This document shows, in pieces, positions 1 through 9,411 of a DNA stretch of 36,506 nucleotides; position 1 is the stretch's first letter, and each line of letters opens with the position of its first letter. Source of the stretch: JAAYCI01 sp964367945 (GTDB lineage Bacteria; Bacillota; Clostridia; Oscillospirales; Ruminococcaceae); the NCBI GenBank assembly GCA_964367945.1, contig CAYIZZ010000009.1, forward strand, positions 1-36,506, read 5' to 3'. The position numbers and the translations under genes were made by a program. Below the pieces are notes generated by a model. That model did no database searches, was not told the DNA's origin, and worked only from the letters and a program-made list of their open reading frames with translations.

Positions 1-2
1 AA

Positions 3-383
3 AAAGTGCGGGTGATGCCTATGGTAAACCAGGTGCAATATCATCCGTGGTTTTATGATAAAGAGCTTCGTGACTGGTGTCAAAATGAAGGCATATTTTT
101 ACAAGGATGGGCACCGCTGGGTAGGGGTGCACCACTGGGTGATGAGTGCATCATTGATATTGCAAAAGCAAAAGGCAAAACAGCGGCTCAGGTTATTTTG
201 CGTTGGGACTTGCAACAAAATGTGGGTGCCATTCCAAAGTCGGCAAAAATAGAGCGCATTAGTGCAAATGCCGATATATATGATTTTGAATTAACTGAAG
301 AAGAAATGCAGAAAATTTATGGATTACTTAAAGGTAAAAGTGGAGATGTGATCGCGAAATACCCTGATAATGTCATTTTATAA
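3..383 (+). CDS. Aldo/keto reductase, C-terminal part (runs off the left edge)
   Basis: This is the C-terminal ~127 residues of an NAD(P)H-dependent aldo/keto reductase, a cytosolic (alpha/beta)8 barrel enzyme that reduces aldehydes or ketones. Visible are the VNQVQYHP strand, the GWAPLG segment and the cofactor-binding motif IPKS....RI..N near the C terminus, all typical of the AKR superfamily. The catalytic Asp-Tyr-Lys-His residues lie upstream of the window, so the substrate class cannot be judged. The reading frame is open to the first base of the window, so the true start is outside. A strong terminator follows 14 bases after the stop, so this gene ends its transcription unit. Family is sure; specificity is unknown. 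Confidence 0.9.
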   Translation, partial: KVRVMPMVNQVQYHPWFYDKELRDWCQNEGIFLQGWAPLGRGAPLGDECIIDIAKAKGKTAAQVILRWDLQQNVGAIPKSAKIERISANADIYDFELTEEEMQKIYGLLKGKSGDVIAKYPDNVIL

Positions 384-397
384 ATAATTTAAAGCTT

Positions 398-432
398 AAA
401 GTGCCTGATGTAAAAAAAAGGCACTTTTTTTT
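398..432 (+). terminator. Intrinsic terminator of the aldo/keto reductase gene
   Basis: An 8-bp perfect stem (AAAGTGCC at 398-405 with GGCACTTT at 420-427) encloses a 14-base A-rich loop and is followed by a T run. It separates the reductase gene from the transaldolase gene. Confidence 0.85.
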
Positions 433-529
433 GTGCATTATTAGGGTTTGTTTTTTGTATTTGCATATGATATTCTTGATGAGATAGGTCTATATTAAAG
501 AAATTTAACATTAAAAAGGGGAAATCATT

Positions 530-1936
530 GTGATACATATTAGTAGTTTGGAATGGTTTGATAATAGAAATTTATTGATGTTTTGCTCTGATAGTAGTAA
601 CTTTTTGCAAAATTGCACAGACATGATGGAAAAATATAGCGCAGAGCTTTCTGAGGCTACAGCGGACAGGCAAAATGATATTGCACAGATGTTGGGAGAA
701 CTGGCTGTGGACTTACAGTCCTACATTGCACACTGGTATTTGCGAGCAAATAATAATAAAGCTGCAGCTAGCGAGGCACAAGTACAAACAGCTGTTATAG
801 CTATATACGATGTGTTGAGCAAATATGGTCGTGAAGATGTTGTCAACAAGGCAAAAGCAGACGCACAAAAGGTTAAAGACAGCAACCTTTTCAAGCTATC
901 GTGTAAAACTGATACAAAAGAGCTGAATAACCGTATTGGCAACGATGCTTACTATGGACTCACCGATTCTATGCGTCGCGGATGTGCACTTGTCACCACT
1001 AATCCTGTAATGGTAAATGCAGCTTGTCGTGATATGCCGCAAAAGTATGCTCCGGTTCGAGACGAAATTCGCAAAGAAAATCCTGATGCGTCTCAAAATC
1101 AGTTGGTGATGATGATGACCACTGAGATAGTGTATGAAAATTGCTACGAGCTGTATCCTGTGTTTAAAGCCACAAAAGGCGAATATGGTTATGTTAGCTT
1201 GCAAGTGAACCCAAACAATGCCAATGATAGTGTGGCAATGTTTGAAGAAGTTGATTATATTTACAGCGAAATACAGCGTAGGTTTGGTGAAAAACCAAAC
1301 TTGGTGTTTAAAATACCTGCCACCGAAGCTGCACTTTCCACTGTAAGTGAAATGACAAAAAAAGGCATAGGTGTAAATATTACTGCCAGCTGTACAGTGT
1401 CGCAACACATTGCCACGGCAAAGGTGATTGAAGAAGGTAATGCTCAGGTATCGTTTATCACCATGATGAGTGGAAGGCTAGACGACCGTATTGCTGAAGA
1501 GTTATCAGAGCTGGGCATAAAAGATGCGCAAGAGATCTCAACTTTGGCTAGTGGGCTGGTAATGGGACGTTCTTACGATATATTATATAACAAGCTGGGA
1601 TATAAACGCTCGCGTCTTTTGACAGCGTCCGTACGTGGTGCATGGAATGTGGAAGCTTCATTAACACATGGACCATCTTGTGTATACGTTTCACTATTTC
1701 CGCCAGAAAGTGAAAAATATGATGAAGTGCCGCGTGAAAATGTATCAACTATGAGCTATAGGCCGGACGCTGAAACTATGAAAATATTGCTTCAAAGTGA
1801 AATTTTCCGAAAGGCATATAATCCTGAAGATCTTGACGCAAAAGATTTTTATCAGTATTTCCCGGTGAGGATAACTTTGGAAGCATTTTGTGAAAAGTAT
1901 AATGATACAATGAAGTTCATGAATGAAGATAGCTGA
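530..1936 (+). CDS. Transaldolase family protein, long form
   Basis: Likely a cytosolic transaldolase acting in the non-oxidative pentose phosphate pathway, moving a dihydroxyacetone unit between sugar phosphates. The key evidence is the Schiff-base lysine motif FKIPAT with Lys261, followed by GVNITASCTVSQH, matching the barrel strands of the family. At 468 residues it is far longer than the ~215- or ~320-residue classical enzymes; the extra length is mostly an N-terminal helical region (residues 1 to ~130). The start is GTG at 530, preceded by AAGGGG with about 8 bases spacing; the neighbouring TTG is followed at once by a stop. The next genes encode both transketolase subunits, which supports the pathway call. 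It could instead act on another sugar phosphate. Confidence 0.8.
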   Translation: MIHISSLEWFDNRNLLMFCSDSSNFLQNCTDMMEKYSAELSEATADRQNDIAQMLGELAVDLQSYIAHWYLRANNNKAAASEAQVQTAVIAIYDVLSKYGREDVVNKAKADAQKVKDSNLFKLSCKTDTKELNNRIGNDAYYGLTDSMRRGCALVTTNPVMVNAACRDMPQKYAPVRDEIRKENPDASQNQLVMMMTTEIVYENCYELYPVFKATKGEYGYVSLQVNPNNANDSVAMFEEVDYIYSEIQRRFGEKPNLVFKIPATEAALSTVSEMTKKGIGVNITASCTVSQHIATAKVIEEGNAQVSFITMMSGRLDDRIAEELSELGIKDAQEISTLASGLVMGRSYDILYNKLGYKRSRLLTASVRGAWNVEASLTHGPSCVYVSLFPPESEKYDEVPRENVSTMSYRPDAETMKILLQSEIFRKAYNPEDLDAKDFYQYFPVRITLEAFCEKYNDTMKFMNEDS

Positions 1937-2052
1937 AATTGTGCAAAATAAAGGCAGATATATTTTATGACTTTAAAATGAATATATTTAGGGTATATGT
2001 TGGTAATATATGAAGATGTTACAGTTAAGTGTTGCCAAAAATTGAATTTTTT

Positions 2053-2095
2053 TTGACATTATTATCTGTACATTTTAAATTGCTTTTGATATAAT
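2053..2095 (+). promoter_or_regulatory. Candidate promoter of the transketolase pair
   Basis: A perfect -35 TTGACA (2053-2058) stands 17 bases before TAAATT (2076-2081), a 4/6 match to -10. A perfect TATAAT at 2090-2095 lies too far from that -35 and has no good -35 of its own, so the exact -10 is unsettled. The transketolase start is at 2178, giving an ~85-base leader. Confidence 0.55.
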
Positions 2096-2177
2096 AATAT
2101 ATGTTGAGAAAAGAGTGAACTATATTCTTTTTGATAAAATCCGAGTAGCGAAGTTTAGAAAAGGATGGTATTAAAAC

Positions 2178-3029
2178 ATGGTAGCGAAAGAAAAGTCAAA
2201 AAGCATGCAAATCTTCGCCAAGAAAATCCAAATGGAAATCATTAAAATGCTTGCCAGTTTGGGTGTTGGCCACGTTGGCGGTTCTTTGTCAATTACCGAT
2301 CTTTTATCGGTGTTGTATGATGGAGGACACTTGAAGCATGACCCGAAAAACCCCGGATGGGAAGAGCGCGACTGGCTGGTGTGCAGTAAAGGTCATGCAG
2401 GACCTGCTGTTTATGCCACTATTGCATTGAGAGGCTTTATCCCAATGGAAGAGCTAGGCACATTGAATCGCCCCAATACAAATCTGCCAAGCCACTGTGA
2501 CCGCAACCTTACCACAGGCATTGATATGACTACAGGTAGTTTGGGTCAGGGTGCATCCACCGCTGCCGGTGTAGCTTTGGCGCACAAAATGAATGGTACA
2601 GCTAACAACGTGTATCTTGTTCTGGGCGACGGTGAGATAAATGAAGGCCAAGTATGGGAAATGGCTTTGTTTGCTAACGCTAAAAAATTAAACAACTTGA
2701 TTGCTTTTGTGGATTATAACAAATTGCAAATTGACGGCACCACAGATGATGTGATACCGCTGGGCGATGTTGCTAAAAAGTTTGAAGATTTCGGTTGGCA
2801 CTCACAAGAGGTTAATGGTCATGATGTTGATGCCATTTATGAAGCTATCAGTAAGGCTAAAGAGACAGATCGGCCGTCCATGATTGTTTTGAACACAGTA
2901 AAAGGTCGCGGCTGGAGCCTTATTGAGAACCAATTAAGTTGTCACAACATGCCAATTTCAGCAGAGCAAGAAAAAGAAGCATTGGCTGAGATGGAGCTGG
3001 CTATTAAAAATATTGAGGAAGGAAAATAA
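2178..3029 (+). CDS. Transketolase, N-terminal (thiamine diphosphate binding) subunit
   Basis: First half of a split transketolase, which transfers two-carbon ketol units between sugar phosphates in the cytosol. The 283-residue protein holds the thiamine diphosphate and Mg2+ binding motif GDGEINEG (Gly150-Asp151-Gly152 ... Asn155), the GHAGPAVYA segment and GSLGQGASTAAG, all in the order of the transketolase N-terminal domain. It lacks the pyrimidine-binding and C-terminal domains, which the next gene supplies. The ATG at 2178 has AAGGATGG nine bases upstream. Two-gene transketolases are common in Clostridia and archaea. The partner starts five bases after the stop, so the two are co-transcribed and presumably made in equal amounts. 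Some two-gene relatives are annotated as DXP-synthase-like, but the transaldolase next door favours transketolase. Confidence 0.92.
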   Translation: MVAKEKSKSMQIFAKKIQMEIIKMLASLGVGHVGGSLSITDLLSVLYDGGHLKHDPKNPGWEERDWLVCSKGHAGPAVYATIALRGFIPMEELGTLNRPNTNLPSHCDRNLTTGIDMTTGSLGQGASTAAGVALAHKMNGTANNVYLVLGDGEINEGQVWEMALFANAKKLNNLIAFVDYNKLQIDGTTDDVIPLGDVAKKFEDFGWHSQEVNGHDVDAIYEAISKAKETDRPSMIVLNTVKGRGWSLIENQLSCHNMPISAEQEKEALAEMELAIKNIEEGK

Positions 3030-3034
3030 ATCCA

Positions 3035-4003
3035 ATGAATATAAAAGTATGCAAAGAAATCCTTCCAGAGAAGAGCGAGATGCGTAAAGCTTATTGCGAT
3101 ACTCTGATAGAAATGGCTGAAAAAGATAGCAACATTATTGCTATGGATGCTGATTTGATGGCTGCAATGGGTACAAAACCTTTTATGGAGCGTTTTCCTG
3201 AGCAAACTGTGAACTGCGGAATCCAAGAAGCAAATATGATTGGTGTAGCGGCAGGCCTAAGCGCTGTTGGCAAAATTCCTTTTGCACATACCTTTGGTCC
3301 TTTTGCTACTCGCCGTGCATGCGATCAGATTTTCATGTCTTGCGCATATGCAAAATTGAATGTAAAAGTTGTGGGCTCTGACCCCGGCATCACTGCTGCA
3401 TTGAACGGTGGCACACATATGCCTTTTGAAGATATGGGTATCATGCGTGGCATGCCTAACGTCACAGTGATTGAGCCTACCGACGGCACTATGCTGAAAG
3501 ATCTTATGCCTAAAATTGCAGATGAGTATGGTGTGCATTATATACGTTTGGTTCGTAAAGCACCCGAAAAAATCTTTGAAGATGGTTCAACATTTACCAT
3601 TGGCAAAGCTGCACCGATAAATGATGGTACTGACGTGACAATTTTCGCTAGCGGATATTGTGTAGCAGAGGCTATCAAAGCTGTGAAAATGTTGGCAGAT
3701 GAAGGCATCAGTGCACGTCTTTCCAACATGTTCACATGGAAGCCTATTGATGAAGAGGCTATTATTAAAGCAGCTAATGAAACCGGTGCTATTGTTACCG
3801 CTGAAAACCATAATGTTATCAATGGTCTTGGCAGTGCTGTGGCTGAAGTTGTTGCTAAAAACAAACCTGTGCCCATGGAGATGATTGGTGCACAAGATGA
3901 GTTCGGCGAAGTGGGCCCGGTAGAATATTTGGCTGAGCGTTTTGGAATGACTGCAAAAGATATTGCACAAGCTGCAAAAAAAGTTATTGCAAGAAAAGCA
4001 TAA
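3035..4003 (+). CDS. Transketolase, C-terminal (pyrimidine binding) subunit
   Basis: Second half of the split transketolase (322 residues). The N-terminal half has the pyrimidine-binding domain with the activating glutamate in NCGIQEANM (Glu65) and the AGLSAVGKIPFAHTF segment; the C-terminal half (about 190-322) is the transketolase C domain. It pairs with the subunit ending at 3029 to form the active site at the interface. The ATG at 3035 has GAGGAAGG inside the end of the previous gene, 12 bases upstream, a rather long spacing; a later Met at 3080 is possible, but the chosen start keeps the usual N-terminal extension. A stem-loop terminator follows at 4027. Confidence 0.92.
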   Translation: MNIKVCKEILPEKSEMRKAYCDTLIEMAEKDSNIIAMDADLMAAMGTKPFMERFPEQTVNCGIQEANMIGVAAGLSAVGKIPFAHTFGPFATRRACDQIFMSCAYAKLNVKVVGSDPGITAALNGGTHMPFEDMGIMRGMPNVTVIEPTDGTMLKDLMPKIADEYGVHYIRLVRKAPEKIFEDGSTFTIGKAAPINDGTDVTIFASGYCVAEAIKAVKMLADEGISARLSNMFTWKPIDEEAIIKAANETGAIVTAENHNVINGLGSAVAEVVAKNKPVPMEMIGAQDEFGEVGPVEYLAERFGMTAKDIAQAAKKVIARKA

Positions 4004-4026
4004 TCTAAAGTATAAACAGTATTAAT

Positions 4027-4085
4027 AATCCATCCTGCAAAAATGTTTTGAGAAATCAAGCATAATGTAGGGTGGATTTTTATTA
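4027..4085 (+). terminator. Terminator of the transketolase operon
   Basis: A 9-bp stem with one G-T pair (AATCCATCC at 4027-4035 with GGGTGGATT at 4069-4077) closes a loop of about 33 bases and is followed by a T-rich run. The long loop makes it weaker than the palindrome just downstream. Confidence 0.6.
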
Positions 4086-4092
4086 GGCACAA

Positions 4093-4120
4093 AAAAAGTG
4101 ATGCATATGCATCACTTTTT
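4093..4120. terminator. Bidirectional terminator between convergent operons
   Basis: A perfect 28-base palindrome centred on ATGCATATGCAT has an A run on one side and a T run on the other. It therefore reads as an intrinsic terminator on both strands. It sits between the transketolase genes (plus strand) and the end of purL (minus strand, stop at 4135), insulating the two operons. Confidence 0.85.
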
Positions 4121-4134
4121 TATGATAAAATAGC

Positions 4135-7100
4135 TTATTTGAAATATTGAATTCCGCTTTTGAAAATAGGTTGTATTTTATTGCCCGGTACATTTTTATA
4201 AAGATTGTCACCGCTGCGCTCACTATGGCCCATTTTACCAAAAACACGACCGTCTTTGCTGGTGATACCTTCAATTGCAAGCGTGCTTCCGTTCGGATTA
4301 AAGCGCAAATCCATGGTGGCATTGTCATTGAAATCAACATACTGTGTTGCGATTTGGCCACCGTCACAAAGCGAGCGTATCACATCCTCAGGCGCAACAA
4401 ACCTACCTTCACCATGGCTTATAGCTACGGTGTGTACGTCGCCTACTTGTGTGTCCATCAGCCACGGGGAATTATTTGATGAAATGCGGGTGCGCACCAG
4501 CATACTTTGATGGCGTGCAATGGTGTTGAAAGTAAGGGTGGGGCAGTTGCTATCTGTTTTGATGATTTTGCCAAATGGGACAAGTCCAAGCTTTATGAGA
4601 GCTTGGAATCCATTACAAATTCCTAGCATTAGACCATCTTTATTATTCAGTAGCTGGTGCACAGCCTCGGTGATTTCAGGATTACGGAAAAATGCCGCAA
4701 TAAATTTTGCACTACCTTCAGGCTCGTCACCACCGGAAAAACCACCGGGTAAAAATACGATTTGACTTTCAGTTATCTTTTTACGCATGGTGTCAACACT
4801 GTTCAGTACATTTTGTGGGGTGAGGTTGTTGATGACAAAAATATCAGCCAGGCCACCTGCATGATTAATGGCTTTTGCACTGTCATATTCACAGTTTGTT
4901 CCGGGGAAAACAGGAATAAGCACACGTGGCTTGGCAAAAGTGTCACCATTGGCTACAATTGGCGCACCGGTGTATACTTTACGAGGAGACGTTGTTTTCA
5001 GGCTTAATGTTTGCAAGGACTGTAAGGATGTTTTTGCAGTACAGTTATCAGGTGAGGTGTCGCCTTCTAAAGAGTAGTACGGAAATACAGGTGCCAGCTT
5101 TTCTTCAAAAACATCTTGAACTTCACAAAGTGGTACGGTCTCGTCACCTAAAGTGAAGTTATATTCTTTTGTTGTCTTGCCAAGTACGGTCAAAGTAGGT
5201 ATTTCTTGTAAAGCATTGTTGCTTGTTTCATTTTCAAATATCAATTTGAGTTTGGCAATGTTTTCTTCGCAGAGTTCTAAGATGAAACTGCCGGGTGAAG
5301 AGGCTAAAAGCTCTTCTTTTGAAATATTACCTTCAGCGCTAAAACCTATGCCATTTCCGAGTGACATTTTTACGATACCTTCAATAACACTACCCATGCC
5401 AACAGCCCAGGCAGAAGAAATCAGCTGCTCTTTTGTAGCCTTTGTAAGGGTGCGGAATACTCGGCTTTGTGATTCGGCGCATGGCAATAGACTATTTTCT
5501 TTTCTTGTAGGGCATAGCCATACTAAAACATTATCAGTGCATTTAAGTTCAGTACTTATCACGTCATCAGTATTGCCGTAAGTGACAGCAAAACTTACCA
5601 ATGTGGGTGGCACGTCAATATCTTCAAAGCTACCACTCATGCTGTCTTTTCCGCCAATGGCTGCCACACCGAAATCAATTTGTGCATCCAGTGCACCCAG
5701 TAACGCAGCTACAGGCTTGCCCCAACGTGTTTTGTCTGTGCCCAGTCGCTCGAAATATTCTTGGAAACTGAGATATGTATTTTCAAGATCAAAGCCTGTG
5801 GCAACAAGTTTTGCCAAGCTGTCCACAACTGCAAGGTAAGCCCCATCATATGGACTTTTTTGTGACAAAAATGGATCAAAACCCCAGCTCATGGCACTGC
5901 ATGTTTTGGTATCGCCACAAAGCACGGGGATTTTCGCCACCATTGCTTGTGCAGGCGAAAGCTGGTTCTTACCACCAAAGGGCATCAAAACACTGCCTGC
6001 GCCGATGGTAGCATCGAAGCGCTCTGCCAAACCTTTTTTACTGCAATTGTTTAAGTCGCCCAAAATGCGGCTTAGTGTGTCCTGTAGGTTTTCGTTATCT
6101 GAAGCGATAACCTTACCGTCATAACAGCGGTTTAGTGGTTTTTCATCAGGGGTATTTATGTGTGCGCTTATATATTTTGGTGCACCGTTGGTGTTTAAAA
6201 ACTCACGGTCGATGTCACATATCACATGATCTTGCCAATGCATCACAAGTCGTTTTTCCTGTGTGATAGTGGCAACTGCAGTAGCCTTAATATTTTCACT
6301 ATTTGCAAGGGAGATAAGCTTATCAACGTCTTTTTTATCTACTACTACAGCCATACGTTCTTGACTTTCACTAATGGCAAGCTCGGTGCCGTCAAGGCCG
6401 TCATATTTTTTTGGAACTTTATCAAGATTGATAACAAGCCCATCGGCAAGCTCACCTATCGCCACTGATACACCACCGGCACCAAAGTCGTTGCACCGTT
6501 TAATAAGCAAAGTGGCTTCTTTTTTGCGGAAAAGGCGTTGCAGTTTTCTCTCTTGTGGTGCGTTACCTTTTTGCACTTCGGCACCACATGTGGAAAGGCT
6601 GTCTTGCTTGTGCGCTTTTGAGGAGCCGGTAGCTCCGCCGCACCCGTCACGTCCGGTGTCACCACCTAAGAGGATAACGACATCCCCTGCACAGGGCTCT
6701 TCGCGACGCACTGCATTTTCAGGTACAGCGCCTACCACAGCACCTATTTCCATACGTTTGGCAATGTAACCGGGATGATAAATCTCGTCAACAATGCCGG
6801 TGGCAAGACCTATTTGGTTGCCATAACTTGAATATCCCGCCGCTGCTGTTTGCACCAGTTTACGCTGGGGTAGTTTTCCCGGCAGAGTATCTTTTACCGC
6901 TACCAGTGGGTCGCCGGCACCTGTTATACGCATTGCCTGATATACATATCCACGGTTTGCCAAAGGATCACGAATGGCGCCGCCTATGCATGTGGCCGCA
7001 CCACCAAATGGTTCAATCTCGGTGGGATGATTGTGTGTTTCATTTTTGAATAATAACAGCCAGTTTTCATTTTTGCCGTTGTTATCTACGTTCATTTTAA

Positions 7101-8010
7101 CGCTACATGCGTTTATCTCGTCGCTCTCGTCAAGATTTTGTAACACACCACGCTTTTTAAGCGCTTTTGCGCCTATCACTGCCATGTCCATAAGGCATTG
7201 TGGTTTTTGCGAAGCTTTTTCGCCATATACTTCTTCTCGTAAGGCAAAATAGCGATTAAGTGAGTTTTTTATATTCTCGTCATCGGTTGTGATATTTTGC
7301 AGCACAGTACCGAAAGTGGTGTGACGGCAGTGATCGCTCCAGTAAGTGTCAATCATCCGAATCTCGGTGATGGTAGGGTCTTTACCTTCACGTTTAAAAT
7401 AATCCCGGCAAAATACAAGATCTGCATCATCCATTGCAAGGGAATATTCTTCCCTGAAATCATAAAGCTCAGAGTCATTAAGGCTTATAAATCCGTGTAA
7501 TGTCTTAACCATTTCAGGTTTTTCATAAACAGATAAAAGAGTATCTTTCCTTGAAAGTTCGGCAAGGCGCGCTTCCACAGGATTGATAACATATTTTTTT
7601 ATTTCACCTAGCTGAACATCGCTGATATCCCCTTGCAACAAAAAAATACGTGCGGTGGACACAGTGGGTCGCTCGCTACAGCTTATTAGCTGGATACATT
7701 CTGCAGCACTGTCTGCACGCTGGTCGAACTGGCCCGGCAGATATTCTGTAGCAAACACAATGTATTCGCCATTGGGTGCTTTTTTTGCCGTATCAAGGGT
7801 AGGGTAGGTGTTATCAAGTTGTGGCTCACTAAACACAGTGTCTATGCACTGTGAAAACAAATCTTCGTCTATGCCCTCGACATCATAGCGGTTTAAAATT
7901 CGCAAACTTTTTACACTTTCGATGCAAAGTAAACTCTGTATTTCGTGCAAAAGAATGGTTGCCTGCTCTGCGTATTCAGGCTTTTTTTCTACATAAATGC
8001 GATGAACCAT
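4135..8010 (-). CDS. purL: Phosphoribosylformylglycinamidine synthase, long single-chain form
   Basis: Converts FGAR, ATP and glutamine to FGAM, step four of de novo purine synthesis. The 1291-residue chain carries everything that Bacillus splits into PurS, PurL and PurQ. In order there is an N-terminal linker region, the WSDHCRHTTF motif of the ATP-dependent synthase, two tandem AIRS-like halves, and a class I glutamine amidotransferase domain from about residue 1030. The amidotransferase triad is visible: Cys1132 in LGICNGFQ, His1199 and Glu1201 in SHGEGR. The length and PVFPGTNCEYD motif fit the clostridial long PurL clade, different in detail from the proteobacterial one. ATG at 8010 has GGAGG six bases upstream. 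It is the last gene of the pur operon. Confidence 0.96.
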   Translation of the reverse strand: MVHRIYVEKKPEYAEQATILLHEIQSLLCIESVKSLRILNRYDVEGIDEDLFSQCIDTVFSEPQLDNTYPTLDTAKKAPNGEYIVFATEYLPGQFDQRADSAAECIQLISCSERPTVSTARIFLLQGDISDVQLGEIKKYVINPVEARLAELSRKDTLLSVYEKPEMVKTLHGFISLNDSELYDFREEYSLAMDDADLVFCRDYFKREGKDPTITEIRMIDTYWSDHCRHTTFGTVLQNITTDDENIKNSLNRYFALREEVYGEKASQKPQCLMDMAVIGAKALKKRGVLQNLDESDEINACSVKMNVDNNGKNENWLLLFKNETHNHPTEIEPFGGAATCIGGAIRDPLANRGYVYQAMRITGAGDPLVAVKDTLPGKLPQRKLVQTAAAGYSSYGNQIGLATGIVDEIYHPGYIAKRMEIGAVVGAVPENAVRREEPCAGDVVILLGGDTGRDGCGGATGSSKAHKQDSLSTCGAEVQKGNAPQERKLQRLFRKKEATLLIKRCNDFGAGGVSVAIGELADGLVINLDKVPKKYDGLDGTELAISESQERMAVVVDKKDVDKLISLANSENIKATAVATITQEKRLVMHWQDHVICDIDREFLNTNGAPKYISAHINTPDEKPLNRCYDGKVIASDNENLQDTLSRILGDLNNCSKKGLAERFDATIGAGSVLMPFGGKNQLSPAQAMVAKIPVLCGDTKTCSAMSWGFDPFLSQKSPYDGAYLAVVDSLAKLVATGFDLENTYLSFQEYFERLGTDKTRWGKPVAALLGALDAQIDFGVAAIGGKDSMSGSFEDIDVPPTLVSFAVTYGNTDDVISTELKCTDNVLVWLCPTRKENSLLPCAESQSRVFRTLTKATKEQLISSAWAVGMGSVIEGIVKMSLGNGIGFSAEGNISKEELLASSPGSFILELCEENIAKLKLIFENETSNNALQEIPTLTVLGKTTKEYNFTLGDETVPLCEVQDVFEEKLAPVFPYYSLEGDTSPDNCTAKTSLQSLQTLSLKTTSPRKVYTGAPIVANGDTFAKPRVLIPVFPGTNCEYDSAKAINHAGGLADIFVINNLTPQNVLNSVDTMRKKITESQIVFLPGGFSGGDEPEGSAKFIAAFFRNPEITEAVHQLLNNKDGLMLGICNGFQALIKLGLVPFGKIIKTDSNCPTLTFNTIARHQSMLVRTRISSNNSPWLMDTQVGDVHTVAISHGEGRFVAPEDVIRSLCDGGQIATQYVDFNDNATMDLRFNPNGSTLAIEGITSKDGRVFGKMGHSERSGDNLYKNVPGNKIQPIFKSGIQYFK

Positions 8011-8068
8011 ATTTGTCCTCCGTGGCGACGAAATTTTGTTAAGTAAGTTAAGTAAGTGGTTAAACTAT

Positions 8069-9367
8069 TTATGGTTTTGTGGCCTCAAGTGCTCGTTTTC
8101 CAATATCAAGGCGCTTGTGAGCACCCTCAAAAGAGATGGAATCAGATGCTGTATAGGCCAGGTCTATAGCTTTTTTTAGTGTGTCTGACACAGCGGTAAC
8201 ACCCAATACGCGACCGCCCGATGTGTATAATGCATCGTTAGTATCTCCGGGTTTAGTGCCGGCATGATACACTTGTACATTTTCAAACTCATTTGAAATA
8301 TTACCGCGTACTAGACCTGAAATTTCTTTACCTGTTTGGTAGGAAGCAGGGTATCCACCACTTGATATAACTATGCAAGCTGCATGTTCGTTTGTGAAAC
8401 TGAACTGTACATCTGACAATGTTCCGTTTGTGGTGGCTGTCATTATCTCAAGCAAATCGCCCGATAATAGCGGTAAAACCACCTGCGTTTCAGGGTCGCC
8501 AAAACGGCAGTTATATTCTATTACTTTAGGACCGTTTTCTGTAAGCATCAGGCCAAAGTAAAGACAACCTTTAAAGGATCTGTTTTCTTTATTCATTGCA
8601 TCCATAGTGGGGATGAAAATGGTGTCCATGCATGTTTTTGCGATATCTTTTGTGTAGTATGGATTTGGCGCAACAGTGCCCATACCGCCTGTGTTCAGGC
8701 CATTGTCGCCATCAAGGGCACGTTTATGGTCCATACTGCTCACCATAGGGATGATAAGCTTGCCATCGGTAAAGCATAAAACACTTACCTCGGGTCCGCT
8801 CAAAAACTCTTCAATAACAATATTACTTCCGGCCTCACCAAACTGCTTGTTCAGCATCATGGATTTAACAGCTTCTTCGGCAGAACTTTTATCCTCACAA
8901 ATTAAAACACCTTTGCCCAAAGCAAGGCCGTCAGCCTTTATCACAAGCGGAAAAACAGTGTGAGAACTTAAAAATTCCAGTGCTTTGTTTATATCGCTGA
9001 ATGTGTGGTATTGTGCTGTGGGAATGTTATATTTTTGCATCAAGTTCTTGCTAAATACTTTGCTACCTTCTATCACAGCAGCAGCTTTGTTTGGGCCAAA
9101 AGCCGGAATTCCTGCGTCTTGTAAAGCATCGACCATTCCCAAAACCAAAGGATCATCCGGGGTGACTACCACATAATCAATATTATTTTCACGTGCAAAG
9201 GCCACCATGCCGCTTACATCGGTGGCGGAAATTGGCACACAAGTGGCATCAAATGCAATACCGCCATTTCCAGGTGCACAAAAAATAACAGGCTTTTGCG
9301 GACTTTTAAGTAATTGGCGAATGATAGCATGTTCACGGCCGCCACTGCCAACAACAAGAACTTTCAT
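8069..9367 (-). CDS. purD: Phosphoribosylamine-glycine ligase (GAR synthetase)
   Basis: Joins phosphoribosylamine and glycine with ATP, step two of purine synthesis. The 432-residue ATP-grasp protein begins MKVLVVGSGGREHAI, a hallmark start, and shows the nucleotide-binding segment IKADGLALGKGV, the NTGGMG loop and the metal-binding EYNCRFGDPET. A longer open frame reaches 9442 but would add an unrelated 25-residue leader overlapping the preceding gene. The ATG at 9367, with GGAG ten bases upstream, gives the conserved N terminus. It lies 44 bases after the AICAR transformylase gene and 58 bases before purL, in the same operon. Confidence 0.95.
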   Translation of the reverse strand: MKVLVVGSGGREHAIIRQLLKSPQKPVIFCAPGNGGIAFDATCVPISATDVSGMVAFARENNIDYVVVTPDDPLVLGMVDALQDAGIPAFGPNKAAAVIEGSKVFSKNLMQKYNIPTAQYHTFSDINKALEFLSSHTVFPLVIKADGLALGKGVLICEDKSSAEEAVKSMMLNKQFGEAGSNIVIEEFLSGPEVSVLCFTDGKLIIPMVSSMDHKRALDGDNGLNTGGMGTVAPNPYYTKDIAKTCMDTIFIPTMDAMNKENRSFKGCLYFGLMLTENGPKVIEYNCRFGDPETQVVLPLLSGDLLEIMTATTNGTLSDVQFSFTNEHAACIVISSGGYPASYQTGKEISGLVRGNISNEFENVQVYHAGTKPGDTNDALYTSGGRVLGVTAVSDTLKKAIDLAYTASDSISFEGAHKRLDIGKRALEATKP

Positions 9368-9411
9368 AAAGGTAATACTCCTTTGTTTTTGTTTTGGGAT
9401 ATTTTTGCATG

